From Cyrtodaria siliqua (taxonomy: Eukaryota; Mollusca; Bivalvia; Adapedonta; Hiatellidae): a stretch of 64,000 nt of DNA. Within the stretch, counting starts at the first letter, position 1. Each line of letters opens with the position of its first letter. The stretch covers positions 186,001 through 250,000 of the forward strand of contig JAWPHD010000005.1 in NCBI GenBank assembly GCA_037043455.1, written 5' to 3'. The notes beneath the pieces are model-generated. The model was given only the letters and a program-made list of their open reading frames with translations, was not told where the DNA came from and searched no databases. The position numbers and the translations under genes were made by a program. Shown piece after piece: positions 34,147 to 44,431 of this stretch.

Positions 34147-35344
34147 TCAACCAGGTTTGATCACCTTACACGCAAAGGTGAGATGACCAAGTACGGACTG
34201 AATTTCTTTAAGTTTTAACTTTTTCCTGCGTTTTGTTGATGTTAGCAATGCTTTGAGTGATGCAATTTTGTCAGCTGGCAGCCTGGCGACCATCAACGAA
34301 GTGTCTATTTCTATACCATGAACCTGTGTGCAAGTAATTGGTTTGACGGTTTTAGCATACTTTACTGGGACCCCCTTGCTTTTGCAAAGGGCAAAGAATG
34401 CCTTAAGAGTTGTTATGCATTTCTGCGAGTTGGGTGGCCCGACAAAGATGAAATCATCAACGATATGTGAGACATTTTTGATATTAAATTTCGTCTGTAA
34501 GATCCATTGAATTGATTTAGAAAATGATTCAAAAATCTGAACTGAACTAGAAGCATCCATGGGTTTTTTAAAAACCCACCGAAATAATACAGATATTTGA
34601 TCTTGAAACCTAATTTATGGTAGTCGAGAGGTGAAATTGGGATAATACGGAAAGCTTCCTTTATGTCTGCTTTTGCGATTAAACTGTGCTTTCCATGGTA
34701 TTTAACTAAATCTGCTACATGGTCAAACAGTTGAGTTCTCAAAAGGGATGCCATCGTTAACTGAAATGGCTTTCGGAAATGAGAGATCATGAATAACCCT
34801 GTAAGAGTCGAGATCTTTATTAAGGTACATCGCCGAATGGACTGATTTTAAACTTTGGAAGTGGAGGTATTTTGTATGGACACATAACCCGTCCCAGCTT
34901 GATTTCCTGGGCAATTTCATCTTTTATGAAAGAGATATTATTAGTGACAGAAGCATGATTACGAGACTGGAAATGTTCAATAGGACCAACTACGCCGAAT
35001 GAAAACCCATAAGTAAACCCATTGATCAGGTATTTTCTCATTGTGTGAGGGTAGCCATTCAAGCACTGTTTAAGTATGTGGGGTTTTATTGGAGTTGGAA
35101 GTTTCAGGTGTGTGATGTTTGATTGCAATATTAGGTTTGGAACCGTTTTTGGGTATTGGGTGTTGGCTTGCAATGTTCTGTCGATAACCGAAGCGGTGGT
35201 AGTTGTTTGGTTTTGTTTTGAACCGTTAAGAGTTGATACTGGCATCATTACTGTCACAGAGGGAGCAATTTCCTGTTCTTTGGAATCCCCAACAGTAGCC
35301 GTCTTTGTAAAGTAAGGCAATTTCCTGTTCTTTGGAATCCCCAA
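34147..35344 (-). pseudogene. Reverse transcriptase of the DIRS/Ngaro-like element, frameshifted
   Basis: Segment 34820-35344 reads LPTPIKPHILKQCLNGYPH, NGFTYGFSFGVVGP and PPLPKFKISPFGDVP, the usual DIRS RT start. 34723-34850 gives YRVIHDLSFPKAISVNDGIP. 34413-34790 gives HSLIAKADIKEAFRIIPISP (first catalytic Asp), and 34147-34560 gives MDASSSVQIFESFSKSIQW and VSHIVDDFIFVGPP (catalytic DD). Thumb and connection follow to FACKVIKPG. At least three frame changes plus a 52 bp duplication at the 5' end break it. Confidence 0.85.
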
Positions 35345-36337
35345 CAGTAGCCGTCTTTGTAAAGTAAGGCAGAAATGTCGCGGTTTGATTTAATGAGGTG
35401 GTCGGCTTGGCGCGAGTGTTGAAAAGGTGTTTGTGCATTGTTCCGAAAGGAATGTGACTTTGTTGACATTAGGGATGTGAACAAGTGTACTTCGGTATGT
35501 AATTTTGCCCATGGCACGTCCTGTTTAGCTCTCAAGGACCGGAACTAATTATCGTATTGGTACCAATTTGTCAATTTGGTTGCCAGTGTTTGGATCAGGG
35601 TCATGTATTGGAACATCTGTGGGGCTTCAGTTGGATATTTCTTGGAATAAATTGCGGCGTAGAGTTGGAAAGCACGCGACCAAGAAAGGATGTTATCGAT
35701 ATTCTACTGAGGAGCCCTCTTTACCGACCACATTGTATGGTGCTGTGTTTCCGTTGTTTGTGTCTCTATGTCAGAACAGAAGAGCTTAGCCAAATCCACA
35801 TATTCCTTCCCCCAGATCTTTGTTTTTTGTTTTTGCGTGATGTTGGGATCACTGACCTCATTAAATATGTTGAGGTCTATGTCCCTAGCATCATCATCAT
35901 CTGAATCACTTGGTGTGATCAGATATTGCGGTGAATCGTCACCTTTGTCAGAGGTGTCGGATTTTGATTCCTCGTCACTCTTTTTCGCTGTCACTGGGGT
36001 CTTCAGTGGAAGCACTGTCCTCATCGTCGCTGGCATTCCCATCTGAATGTATTTCACTGTACTGACCCTCCGCCACTGCGTAACGTATGTCGTCATCCAA
36101 CGATGATGTGTCAGAGGACGAAGGTTGCATTGTGTCCTCAATTCGCCTCTTTTTGGCAGGTCCCTTGCCTTTGTCAGACAGTTCAGCGCGCCTTTTATGT
36201 GAGCTCTTTTAGCAAGTGTTCTGTGATGGGACGATATCCAGAGATGACATGAGGGATTCCCGCAGCTCTGGGTCATCCGCAATTCTCCTTGCTGGAAGGC
36301 GACCAAGCTTGTCGGACTGTGTTTCTTTCCGAGGCAT
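35230..36337 (-). pseudogene. gag-like ORF of the DIRS/Ngaro-like element
   Basis: The likely start is the ATG at 36337 (minus), reading MPRKETQSDKLGRLPARR. Stops and shifts follow. An acidic, Ser/Asp-rich middle (36060-35880) contains DSDDDDARDIDL and IWGKEYVDLAKLF. The 35254-35535 segment gives DVPWAKLHTEVHLFTSLMS and YCWGFQRTGNC; the spaced Cys residues resemble the start of the zinc finger of DIRS/Ngaro gag. It would package element RNA. The C-terminal end is blurred by a 52 bp tandem duplication. Confidence 0.65.
35267..35370. repeat. Perfect 52 bp tandem duplication
   Basis: AATTTCCTGTTCTTTGGAAT at 35267 restarts at 35319, and both units run identically through GTCTTTGTAAAGTAAGGC. Because 52 is not a multiple of three it shifts the gag frame and puts the same peptide (GDSKEQEIA) in another frame. 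Confidence 0.9.
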
Positions 36338-36714
36338 GCTGAAAAACAGTATTGTACTCAACAGGACATAGCTTAACTAATAATTGAATTCTAGTTCAAA
36401 ATGTAGGTATAAAACCGTGGTGTTTTTAGGCATCAAAACTAGGACATTACAACCGGATAAAGTTCCGAGCAATAGTCAATGCCTGTATTAAATTAGATTA
36501 TATGTATTTAATATGTTATACTACCTATGTAGAACAATTACAATAGGTACATTGTTATTTGATTCACTGTAAATGTGGACACAGTCACGTTATTTGGTAC
36601 GTAAATATACGGTGTCTGGAACATTGACGTAATGTCTTGTTTTTTTATTTTTTGGTATTGTATCTTAACGACTTCAACCAGTACACCGAAGTATGACGTG
36701 CACGCAGTGACTTT
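36338..36714. other. No feature recognised
   Basis: AT-rich sequence just upstream of the gag-like ORF, where a terminal repeat of the DIRS/Ngaro element would be expected. No match to 32113-32590 seen by eye. Confidence 0.4.
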
Positions 36715-37160
36715 CTAAAACATTACATGGATAGGTGACCTGGTTCACTGTCCCCCTTCCTAAAGCGATGTTACAGTGGACACTGTCCTATTTCATAAAT
36801 ACAATTCATAGTGAGCACAACGTCCCACTTGTAACGTACTATTCAAGGTAGGCACACTGTCCTACTTCTACGATAATACTCACGGCGGACACCGCCCTAA
36901 TCCTAAGGAGCATTTAAAGCTGTCGCCCTGTCCTGTATAGAAGGTACTATTTTAAGGGGGCACACTGTCCCATGTATATGGTACTTTGGAAGAGGGCACA
37001 CTGTCCCATGTATATGGTACTTTTGTCAAAGGGCACACTGTCCCATGTACATGGTACTTTTGTCAAAGGGAACTCTATAAGGCAGTTTGTAAAGAGGGCA
37101 CACTGTCCAATGGATATACATACGGTACGATTTAAAGTGAGCACACTGTCTCACTAACGA
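36715..37160 (+). repeat. Minisatellite, CACACTGTCCCATG unit
   Basis: GGCACACTGTCCCATGTATA, then TGGTACTTT, repeats three times almost exactly (36958-37060) and is recognisable with decay across the whole interval (CACTGTCC... words every ~45-60 bases). The ORFs over it just reflect the repeat. Confidence 0.75.
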
Positions 37161-37254
37161 TATCTGATACAGTGATACGAGTAACATTTTTAATTGTTCC
37201 AACCGTAGTCGACAATGCTATTAGAGGTAATACATCCGACACACTGCTCCAAAT

Positions 37255-37460
37255 AGAGATCACTGTCTTGAAAAGGGATACTATCATAATAACGCACAAG
37301 CGCTATAATGCATATTGGACGATTGTTATGATCACTGTCTTGAAATAAAGTAATATGTTAAGCATTGTGAAGGAGGCACAAGCGCCATAATGCATATTGG
37401 ACGATTGGTATGTAAATGTACAGTAACATGTCGATACAACTATGTTGTCGCATATTGGGC
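37255..37460 (+). repeat. ~80 bp repeat pair
   Basis: GATCACTGTCTTGAAA occurs at 37257 and 37331. CATAATGCATATTGGACGAT (with one change) occurs near 37311 and 37390. Two tandem units, with a third partial CATATTGG near 37451. Confidence 0.6.
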
Positions 37461-37539
37461 AATATATATAATGTAAGTAACTAAACACTGACCTGAGTGG
37501 TTATGGTATGTATATACCAATGACCTGGACGTCGGCGTA

Positions 37540-37645
37540 AAGAAATATAAAAAGATCGGACAGGGAAAGTAGCATTCAAGGAGGACAGTCAACCACAAAA
37601 CACAGAAACAAACACGCAAACAGACAAACAAGAAGGCAAAAGCCT
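37540..37645 (-). mobile_element. RT-family tail fragment
   Basis: AAAAAGATCGGACAGGGAAA, GTAGCATTCAAGGAGGACAG and TCAACCACAAAACACAGAAA match the extreme 3' end of the family, ending in the CAAACAAGAAGG stretch. A very short 5'-truncated copy. Confidence 0.7.
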
Positions 37646-37896
37646 AACATACACGAATCTCAAGTACTGTATAGTCTACTGAACCGGGTGAACTACTGTG
37701 TGACTTTATCTCAAAAACAAAATAAATGAACAAATTATTATAGAGAAGCATATAATTAGTCATAAGTAAATGGCTAGGACATTATGATGTACATATATAG
37801 ACAATTATATATACATTACATATATACCGAGCAACTAAAATATCGTGGGAAACGCGTTAATGCGAAATACATAATTCTGAGATAACACTTCACTTA

Positions 37897-38460
37897 TTAG
37901 TTAGAAGTGGATAAATGTAACCGTTTTTCCGCAAAAAGGATGGCTCCCCTGATTGATCTGAAATAGTGACGCATGGCAGAAGGTTCCTTGATGTGTATAC
38001 CATCAAAATGAATAAATTCTGCGAGGAAACGAGAAGAGAAGTTTCTCCCAGAGTGAAACCAGAAGTGTATACAATTACTGGTTTGCAGAGCTTCCTGTAA
38101 CAGCGAATTTGTCAAGGCAACACGATCGTTATAAAATCTGTCACATCTGCAGTATGGACGGATTTCTAAAATTAAAACAATTTCCGCTCCCTCTTCAATG
38201 CATTTCATTGCTAAAGAGCAGATAGATGTCACTAATGTCTCTGGAGATACAGCCGGACTACAGAGGTCATTGCTACCAATATCTAAAAAACCTATTTTCG
38301 AATGAAAGACCGATACACTATCAAGTTTATTCCACACGCTCTTAGGCAGATGTTGGTCGGAAATCACAGCACCCCCAATTCCCAGCCAGTGTACCTTTAA
38401 CCGATCATTCAAATTAAGGTTTTGTAACCCCAGTGGTGTAGTCCAATTAGATAAAAATGC
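37897..38460 (-). pseudogene. SGNH-hydrolase-like domain fragment
   Basis: A minus frame of 171 codons (37897-38412), extended upstream in frame. Seen: LKVHWLGIGGAVI; FLDIGSNDLC, like the G-x-N-D block III of SGNH/GDSL hydrolases; EGAEIVLILEIRP; and HFDGIHIKEPSAMRHYFRSI, like the block V D-x-x-H with its His. The block I Ser (a GDS or GHS motif) should lie just upstream and is not found. From memory, such domains accompany Ngaro-type retroelements in molluscs and other animals. It is 1.6 kb upstream of the DIRS/Ngaro-like gag on the same strand, possibly from another copy. Confidence 0.6.
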
Positions 38461-39760
38461 CCTATTAATAACACATTCATGTTCAATTAGTCATGCATAT
38501 ACGCTGGGTCAGATGGCTAACACAGTGCGAACTGCTGTGCTATAAGCCGCTATCTGAGAGAAATCTAAAATTATACAAATTGTGAAAAATTTATTACAAT
38601 GTGCTATTAAGTCTGCGGAAAGGGTAGATATGATAAAAAGGTATACTAATATTCCCAATTAGAATCAATTAATTGAGACGCCCTAATTTGTACCTTAGTG
38701 TTACCACACTGTTTTAATATATATACTGCTAATACTGTTTATGTATACGTTATTTTGTCTGGCGAACACAAGCTCGTATACTTCGCATAAATACTCGATA
38801 AATCGATTAGTTTGTGTAGAACCAGTTAATACCTTCAATCGAACACGATGTAAGGCGTAATATGCAACTAGTTGAAGAATGAAATAGATGAACAATAATG
38901 CAATATAGAGTAAAAAGCAGGAAGTAAAACGGTTGACAGACCTGACTCTCTCGCAGAAAAATGGCGTCTGTCTTCAATACCTCCCCAGAGGGATCCAGAG
39001 GGATCCATGACAAGGGATATTGGTCCCCGAGTTGTTAATTGGCCAGCTTCACAGACAGTTGAGTGCATACTCGTCTGCTTAGCCTTGCCATTACGTATAC
39101 AAAAACCCTATTTTGCAACCTAGTGTTATAACTCGACTAGCTTTTTCGTTAAAGAATCGTGTTCACCTTGTTTTATTTTACAATGATCTTCTGCAACATA
39201 ACAGAAAAAAGCATTTGCATACTCTTAGATGTACTGAATTATGACTCGGTTCTGCTTTCGTGTTTGCGTAATTTTTTTTTTAACAGTTGATCTGTTGCAT
39301 TAAATCTATTTTTCAATAAATAGAGTTATTTTTTTTCTTAACTTAGTAGACATTGTATGGCCGCAGATGTTTTAGTGATGGTAATTTCAGCTAATTTTTT
39401 TTCAACAAATATAGACTAAATGTGACCAGGAATCTGTATGTAAGGAGACTATACAGCTGGCTTGCTGAACTTCGGTGATTCTACCCACGAAAATTGCCCG
39501 GAGGGATACCTGGGTCTTCCCCAACCAAAGGAAGCTTGAAAGTCGCTTGAAAGTCGACATATGACCTACGTGTTTGTTACGACTATGATTCCAATTCAAT
39601 CCAGTTCTTGTAAGTTTTGATTCGGATGCCACTTACACCAAATTTAACAAATGTATTGTTACTGTTATTTAACAGTTACAATATGTATACAACCTATAAT
39701 ATGAAATATATGCGTCTATTCCGTATATAAATTTGATGAAAGTAGGTAAAAATGTCTACT
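38461..39760. other. No gene recognised
   Basis: AT-rich. AGAGGGATCC is repeated in tandem near 38985-39006. Otherwise nothing recognised. Confidence 0.45.
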
Positions 39761-39761
39761 A

Positions 39762-39965
39762 ATGCCTACTGACCGTTCCAAGTCGGTAACCCTGTCTTCA
39801 CCACCCTTTCCGTTGTTTTGTGTCTCTTTCATTGTAGTTTCAAGTCCTTGTTTGCAGTACAGTGCGGACCTACGATGCCATTGCGTTCGGACGCTGTGGT
39901 TTCTATAGGACCCTATATATCATGACATGTAGCATTCACAGAACACAGTCAACTAAAAACGCGCA
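39762..39965 (+). mobile_element. RT-family tail subfamily, plus orientation
   Basis: GCCTACTGACCGTTCCAAGT, CGGTAACCCTGTCTTCACCA and TCCTTGTTTGCAGTACAGTG match, inverted, 41190-41364. The beginning also resembles the CACTGACCGTTCCAAGGCGG part of the other tails. It forms an inverted pair ~150 bp long with the downstream copy. Confidence 0.65.
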
Positions 39966-40055
39966 TCTAAAACGAACATTAATCATGTTAATTAAACAAT
40001 TAATAAACGGTGTAGGGAATTACGTGACCTTTTGTTGACTAAATTTCACGGATAA

Positions 40056-40685
40056 TAAGAATCCATCATGAGTATCCATGTGAGATAGAGAAATCTCACC
40101 CGAGGGGTTAGAATTGCAACCAGGGACGAGACTCTGCCGAGTGCCTGGTTTCAATTCTGATCCCGAGGGTGAGATTTCCCTATCTCACATGGATCACTCA
40201 TGATGGATTATTTTTCTCCCATTATGTGTTTATTACCAGCATAAAATCAATGACTTTGCTGATTTAACGCCAAAATAAGGCGACGTCGACGTAACGTCAT
40301 AAGTCACATGTCATATAAGATAGAGTTTTCTTGCATACCGGACAAGGATATCCGTCATTTTACCGGGGCTAGATATTTCCATCTCACCCTAGGGTCGAGA
40401 TAAAATTCACGCGCAACAATAATGACGTCGACAACGTGAACAGATGCATGACGTCATTGTGTTAAAACACATCAACATGTTAGTTATTGGTGACGTCGAT
40501 GCACAAAATGTCATTGATATGCAAAAAAAAGTATCCACCATGAGTTTATCCATGTGAGATAGGTAAATATCACCCTCGGGATCAGAATTGCAACCAGGAA
40601 CTCGGCAGAGCCTCGTCCCTAGTTACAATTATGACCCTCGGGTGAGATTTACCTATCTCACATGGATACTCATGATGGATTCTTA
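40056..40685. mobile_element. TIR element with hairpin ends
   Basis: 40056-40088 (TAAGAATCCATCATGAGTAT onward) is the exact reverse complement of 40653-40685, a perfect 33 bp terminal inverted repeat that continues imperfectly for ~70 bases. Each end is also a long hairpin: 40059-40210 and 40531-40685 each fold on themselves around GCAACCAGG...CTGGTT-like arms. No ORF. A relative lies at 47260-47590. Non-autonomous foldback-type element. Confidence 0.8.
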
Positions 40686-40944
40686 TAATCTCACATGAGG
40701 AAAATGCCTATCTCACATGAGCAGAAATGGAAGAAAATGTCGTCCGGGGACGACAATTTTCATGAAAGATTAAGATAAATAATATTTACATCTTCAACAC
40801 AACGTTGGGATATATGTGGGCATGTTATGCCCTTTAGCCTGATATGTTTATTTCCCCCATCATGCCCATAGGTCGTCTAGTTTTCGCGTGATTCTTCGGG
40901 TTTTGATCGAGTCGGAACGACCCACAATATTTTTTATTGTGCAT

Positions 40945-41010
40945 ACAGTGCTGGTTTTACCCAGGAAAAATGGGTGGTCTGCCTTTACCAAAAGACATCG
41001 AGCGTTATAC
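40945..41010 (+). mobile_element. SINE body fragment
   Basis: CAGTGCTGGTTTTACCCAGG and GGGTGGTCTGCCTTTACCAA, then AAGACATCGAGCG, match the SINE body at 419-570 and 14690-14740. The tRNA head is missing. Confidence 0.55.
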
Positions 41011-41189
41011 ATGGCCTAATAAAACATCTGCTAGAAATAACCGCAAAACATTAATACACTATTTTGATATGATTCGTTTATACAAAAGTGCTAACAGAAC
41101 AAAACATTTATTTCTTAAAAGACTGGCGTATCGCCTCAGGTTTTCTATGTTAAGATATGTATTAAATTGCCCTATGATTACATATACAA

Positions 41190-42085
41190 ATGAGATATAG
41201 GGTGCTATAGAAATCACAGCGTCCAAACGCATTGGCCTCGTAGGCCCGCACTGTACTACAAACAAGGAGCAATATTTAATTAATAATACAATGAAACAGA
41301 CAAAATACAACTGAAATGTTGGTGAAGACAGGGTTACCGACTTGTCAGTAGGCAATAAGGCCTACAGGTCAGCTTGAAAACATTTTATGTGTACACAATC
41401 CTCGCTATTATTCTTTCTTCAGCGCCCAAATGGACACGACAGTGTAAACAAAACCACATCCCATCAATTGGAATTTTCTAACAATAAAAGTCCACATCCA
41501 ATGAAAATAACAAAAGAAACACTAAGATGTTGTTTAAAGCTATATAAAATACAAAATAAAAAAACGAATGAGCTGGGAGATATAAACGCCGTATGACGTA
41601 GCACGAGGTACATCCCCATCCAGGTGTGGATCGTTAACGATGTTAAAGTTGAAGTCATCTCTCTTATCATAGATTTTAGTAGGTAAAAAATAAATAAAAT
41701 TCGAGAGATGACGATCGAGTAATGCTGCTTCAGTATTCGAGCTTTATTCAACGTGAGCTCAGGTGGATAAATGTTAGTGACCATTTGAGCAAAGAATTGA
41801 TTATCAATATTAAGTATGTCATCTAGATACCGAGATGTGTTATTAAACGCATCAATAACTTTACTCTGGCTAGCAGGTGACAAACTCAACATAAACTATC
41901 TTACATAGTAGTACAAAAACAAATCTGCGATAAGTGGCGCACAGTTAGTACCCATAGGAATACCAACAACCTGGCTTCTCTAGCAAATGTCTTTTAAAAT
42001 AAGCTGAAGCAATTTATTTTTGATTAGATTATGTGGTAGAGTATTATATAGTGTGGAAAAGTCGTAGGTGCTTTGAGAAGAGGCA
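41190..42085 (-). pseudogene. RT-family retroelement: reverse transcriptase palm and 3' tail
   Basis: The minus strand from 42070 reads YDFSTLYNTLPHNLIKNKLL, a stop, SQVVGIPMGTNCAPLIADLF (a B'-C type block), then 41464-41892 with SRYLDDILNIDNQFFAQMV (catalytic DD) and IYPPELTLNKA. A shift later gives KIYDKRDDFNF and DGDVPRATSYGVYISQLIRF. The 3' tail follows to 41190. The GIPMGTN...YLDD pattern is common in bivalve genomes, from memory. It lacks the RNase H and integrase of LTR elements. Broken by stops and shifts. Confidence 0.78.
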
Positions 42086-43984
42086 TGCAAATGCTTACAC
42101 CGTTGTTTATCAAGGCCCCTCCAGAGTTTTTGTTAGACCAACACAGATTGATTCCTGAGTTTTTAAAAGCCTTTCTGCAATATTTAATAATAAGTTCTTT
42201 AATCGCGGAAAGTCAGGAAGGCAATAGCTTTGATATATTGGTCGTGGTATGTGAACTTGAATTAGCAATAAAACGTGCTCTGTATGGAATTTTGTGGCGT
42301 TTGGGTATCGGGTATATTGTAGGGAGCCTCGTCTGCTTTCTATTACAGACACCTTTATAATCTCCAGAAAGGCCACATGCTGGGAAACAATATCCTTCTC
42401 CAGCAAAGGTGTGGTTAGATAAGCAGAAGATATATTTTCATTAATTGTAAGACTAACAAATTTGGGAATTGCAAAACGTTAGTACGTAAATATCTATTGA
42501 AACTGATTTAATATGTTGTTGTCATGATCACGCACATCTGATAAACATGATACTATTGAACAGCTGTCGTATATTACAAATATATTGTCAATGATTTTTT
42601 TTCTGATCTTTCTTACCATTAAATAACAATACAAGGTATCGTTTCAATGTTTTCTGTTTTTATATAAGATACACAAATAGAAACAATGTCTATCAGAAAC
42701 AATATGATTTTCGTGACTTAAACTAGGCAATGTCAATGTTACCAGGAATCTTTACTAATGATCTGTATCAGCATGTACAATCAAATGTTACATGTAACTG
42801 CTGTTTCAGTAACGTACTAGCAATTGGCAAGGTTTAGCTTTAACCTATTTTTTAAAACAGGGAAACTTTGCTTTCTAAAAAAATGTGTTTTCTTTACCAT
42901 GTTTACAGTTAGCACACATGTAATGCTTTTATATTAACAAAGAGCTGCTTCGTAGATGATGCTTTAGGTAAATTTTCGGAAACGCAGAATAATTTGAACA
43001 ATTTTGTTTCTGAGGTGGCTATTTTTACTATATACACTTCATGCTATGCTTGTAAGATGTCAAAAGTGTCCTTAATATTATGTCGTATTCCATGTTGATG
43101 AAGGCGTGAAGCAATTGAAGCAGGTTGTAGGTGTGTCTGGCGCTTGTTAATAAACAAACAACTTCAGTTATTACCAGACGATTGCCATCTTGATTATTTA
43201 GTCATATCAGACTTTCATAATGGCATTGTCTGTGCATCCTTTATAGATGACAGAAAACACACTACTATTGGTGCACGTCAACCATTTCCCTTTCACTTTG
43301 ATAATGGCAGATGTTTTATGATATATTCCTAGTTTCAACGCTAGTTTTAGATCGGCTCATTGCTTAAAATGCCAGACAGTTCAGAAAGTTGTTCTGGGGG
43401 TTATTTCATGCTGAAATAGTTTTTAATATTTTTTTTGATTTGAACATTCTTTTCATTTCAGTGTTAAATTTATTTGTTTGTATGTTTGTATGGCATTTTA
43501 CGTCATTTTCAACACATGCAAGGTTCTATATTGCGGTCGAGTTTCTTTTAAAACTGATGTTAACGTGTTATGTCTATTGTCATGAATAGACTAGTTTACT
43601 GTGTCATGTCTATGTCTTCTTCACACAAGACAGGTAGAGATGCGGTTTTGTTATGTGTGTATTTTTAAATAAGCATAGTGTTAACGATTAAATCTTGAAA
43701 AACTAAATGTGTTTTTTATCGTAGTTGTAGGCAAGTTTGAGAGCCAAAGGTGTGTGATTTACAGAAGTAAGGTGCATTTAAGTGAACGAATGTTGTAGAA
43801 CTTGGGACTGAGCTCCAAAAAACACTTATTTTGCATTGTGTTCAAAAGGTTGCATTTCACCAGTATGACACCATTAATCTTCTAAGACTATGGATCACGT
43901 GACAAACAATGTTTATATTGCACATAACAAATTTCACCATGCACACAGTTAGTTTAAGTTTAAACCTACTTTTTTCACAACGAT
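42086..43984. other. No gene recognised
   Basis: The first ~300 bases may be more of the RT element's upstream coding region, but I cannot recognise a motif. The rest is AT-rich with unassigned short frames. Confidence 0.4.
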
Positions 43985-44145
43985 TGTGCAAATCTCTCTC
44001 GTTGGCTTCCTGGGTAGAATCAGTACTAAGCAATGTGGATAAAGTGTCTTGCTTAAGGAAACAACGTACATGATGTGGACGAGGATCGAACTCAGGACCC
44101 TCCGATCTCAAGCTCGGCGCTCTACCACTGGACATCGCACGCCAA
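43985..44145 (-). mobile_element. tRNA-derived SINE
   Basis: On the minus strand the head reads CCAGTGGTAGAGCGCCGAGC (A box) and CTGAGTTCGATCCTCGTCC (B box), an almost complete tRNA-like unit. The body then has TCCTTAAGCAAGACACTTTA, TCCACATTGCTTAGTACTGA and TTCTACCCAGGAAGCC. Same family as 419-570 and better preserved. The 3' limit below 43985 is uncertain. Confidence 0.78.
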
Positions 44146-44431
44146 ACACACTTAGCTGAACTAACAACCTTTACAATCTTATAAACTACTTTGTTTCAGG
44201 ACATGTATAATAAACATGATGGTGAGTACAAACGATACACAAAGCATTATATATACATCGTTCAATTTCCCTGTCATTTCTAAATTATAGTTCTGTGATT
44301 GAAAAAATCATATAAGTACTAAATGTTTAAAACATAGACAATTGCCACTGGTTGGCCTAGGCCAAAATTGGTTAGCATAACGATGAATACATGCACGTTT
44401 TGTTCTACTGTTTTTCTTCATCTTCGAATGA
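44146..44431. other. No feature recognised
   Basis: AT-rich spacer between the SINE and the 39 bp array. Confidence 0.5.

Larger units (their letters stand above)
32600..36337 (-). mobile_element. DIRS/Ngaro-like tyrosine-recombinase retrotransposon, decayed
   Basis: On the minus strand, in order: gag-like ORF, RT, RNase H and a tyrosine recombinase. This gene set, with no integrase and no protease, defines DIRS-type elements, which insert through a circular intermediate and do not duplicate the target. No methyltransferase domain is seen, which favours the Ngaro group over DIRS1. Frameshifts and stops occur in every part, so it is inactive. Terminal repeats upstream of gag were not found. 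Confidence 0.85.

Noticed and set aside
39762..41364. A 1.6 kb transposon bounded by ~150 bp inverted repeats
   Set aside because: The two arms are better explained as separate 3' tails of the RT family in opposite orientation, since the right arm continues directly into RT coding sequence.
44076..44145. Functional tRNA gene on the minus strand
   Set aside because: A and B boxes are good but the arms pair poorly, and it continues into a body shared with other SINE copies.
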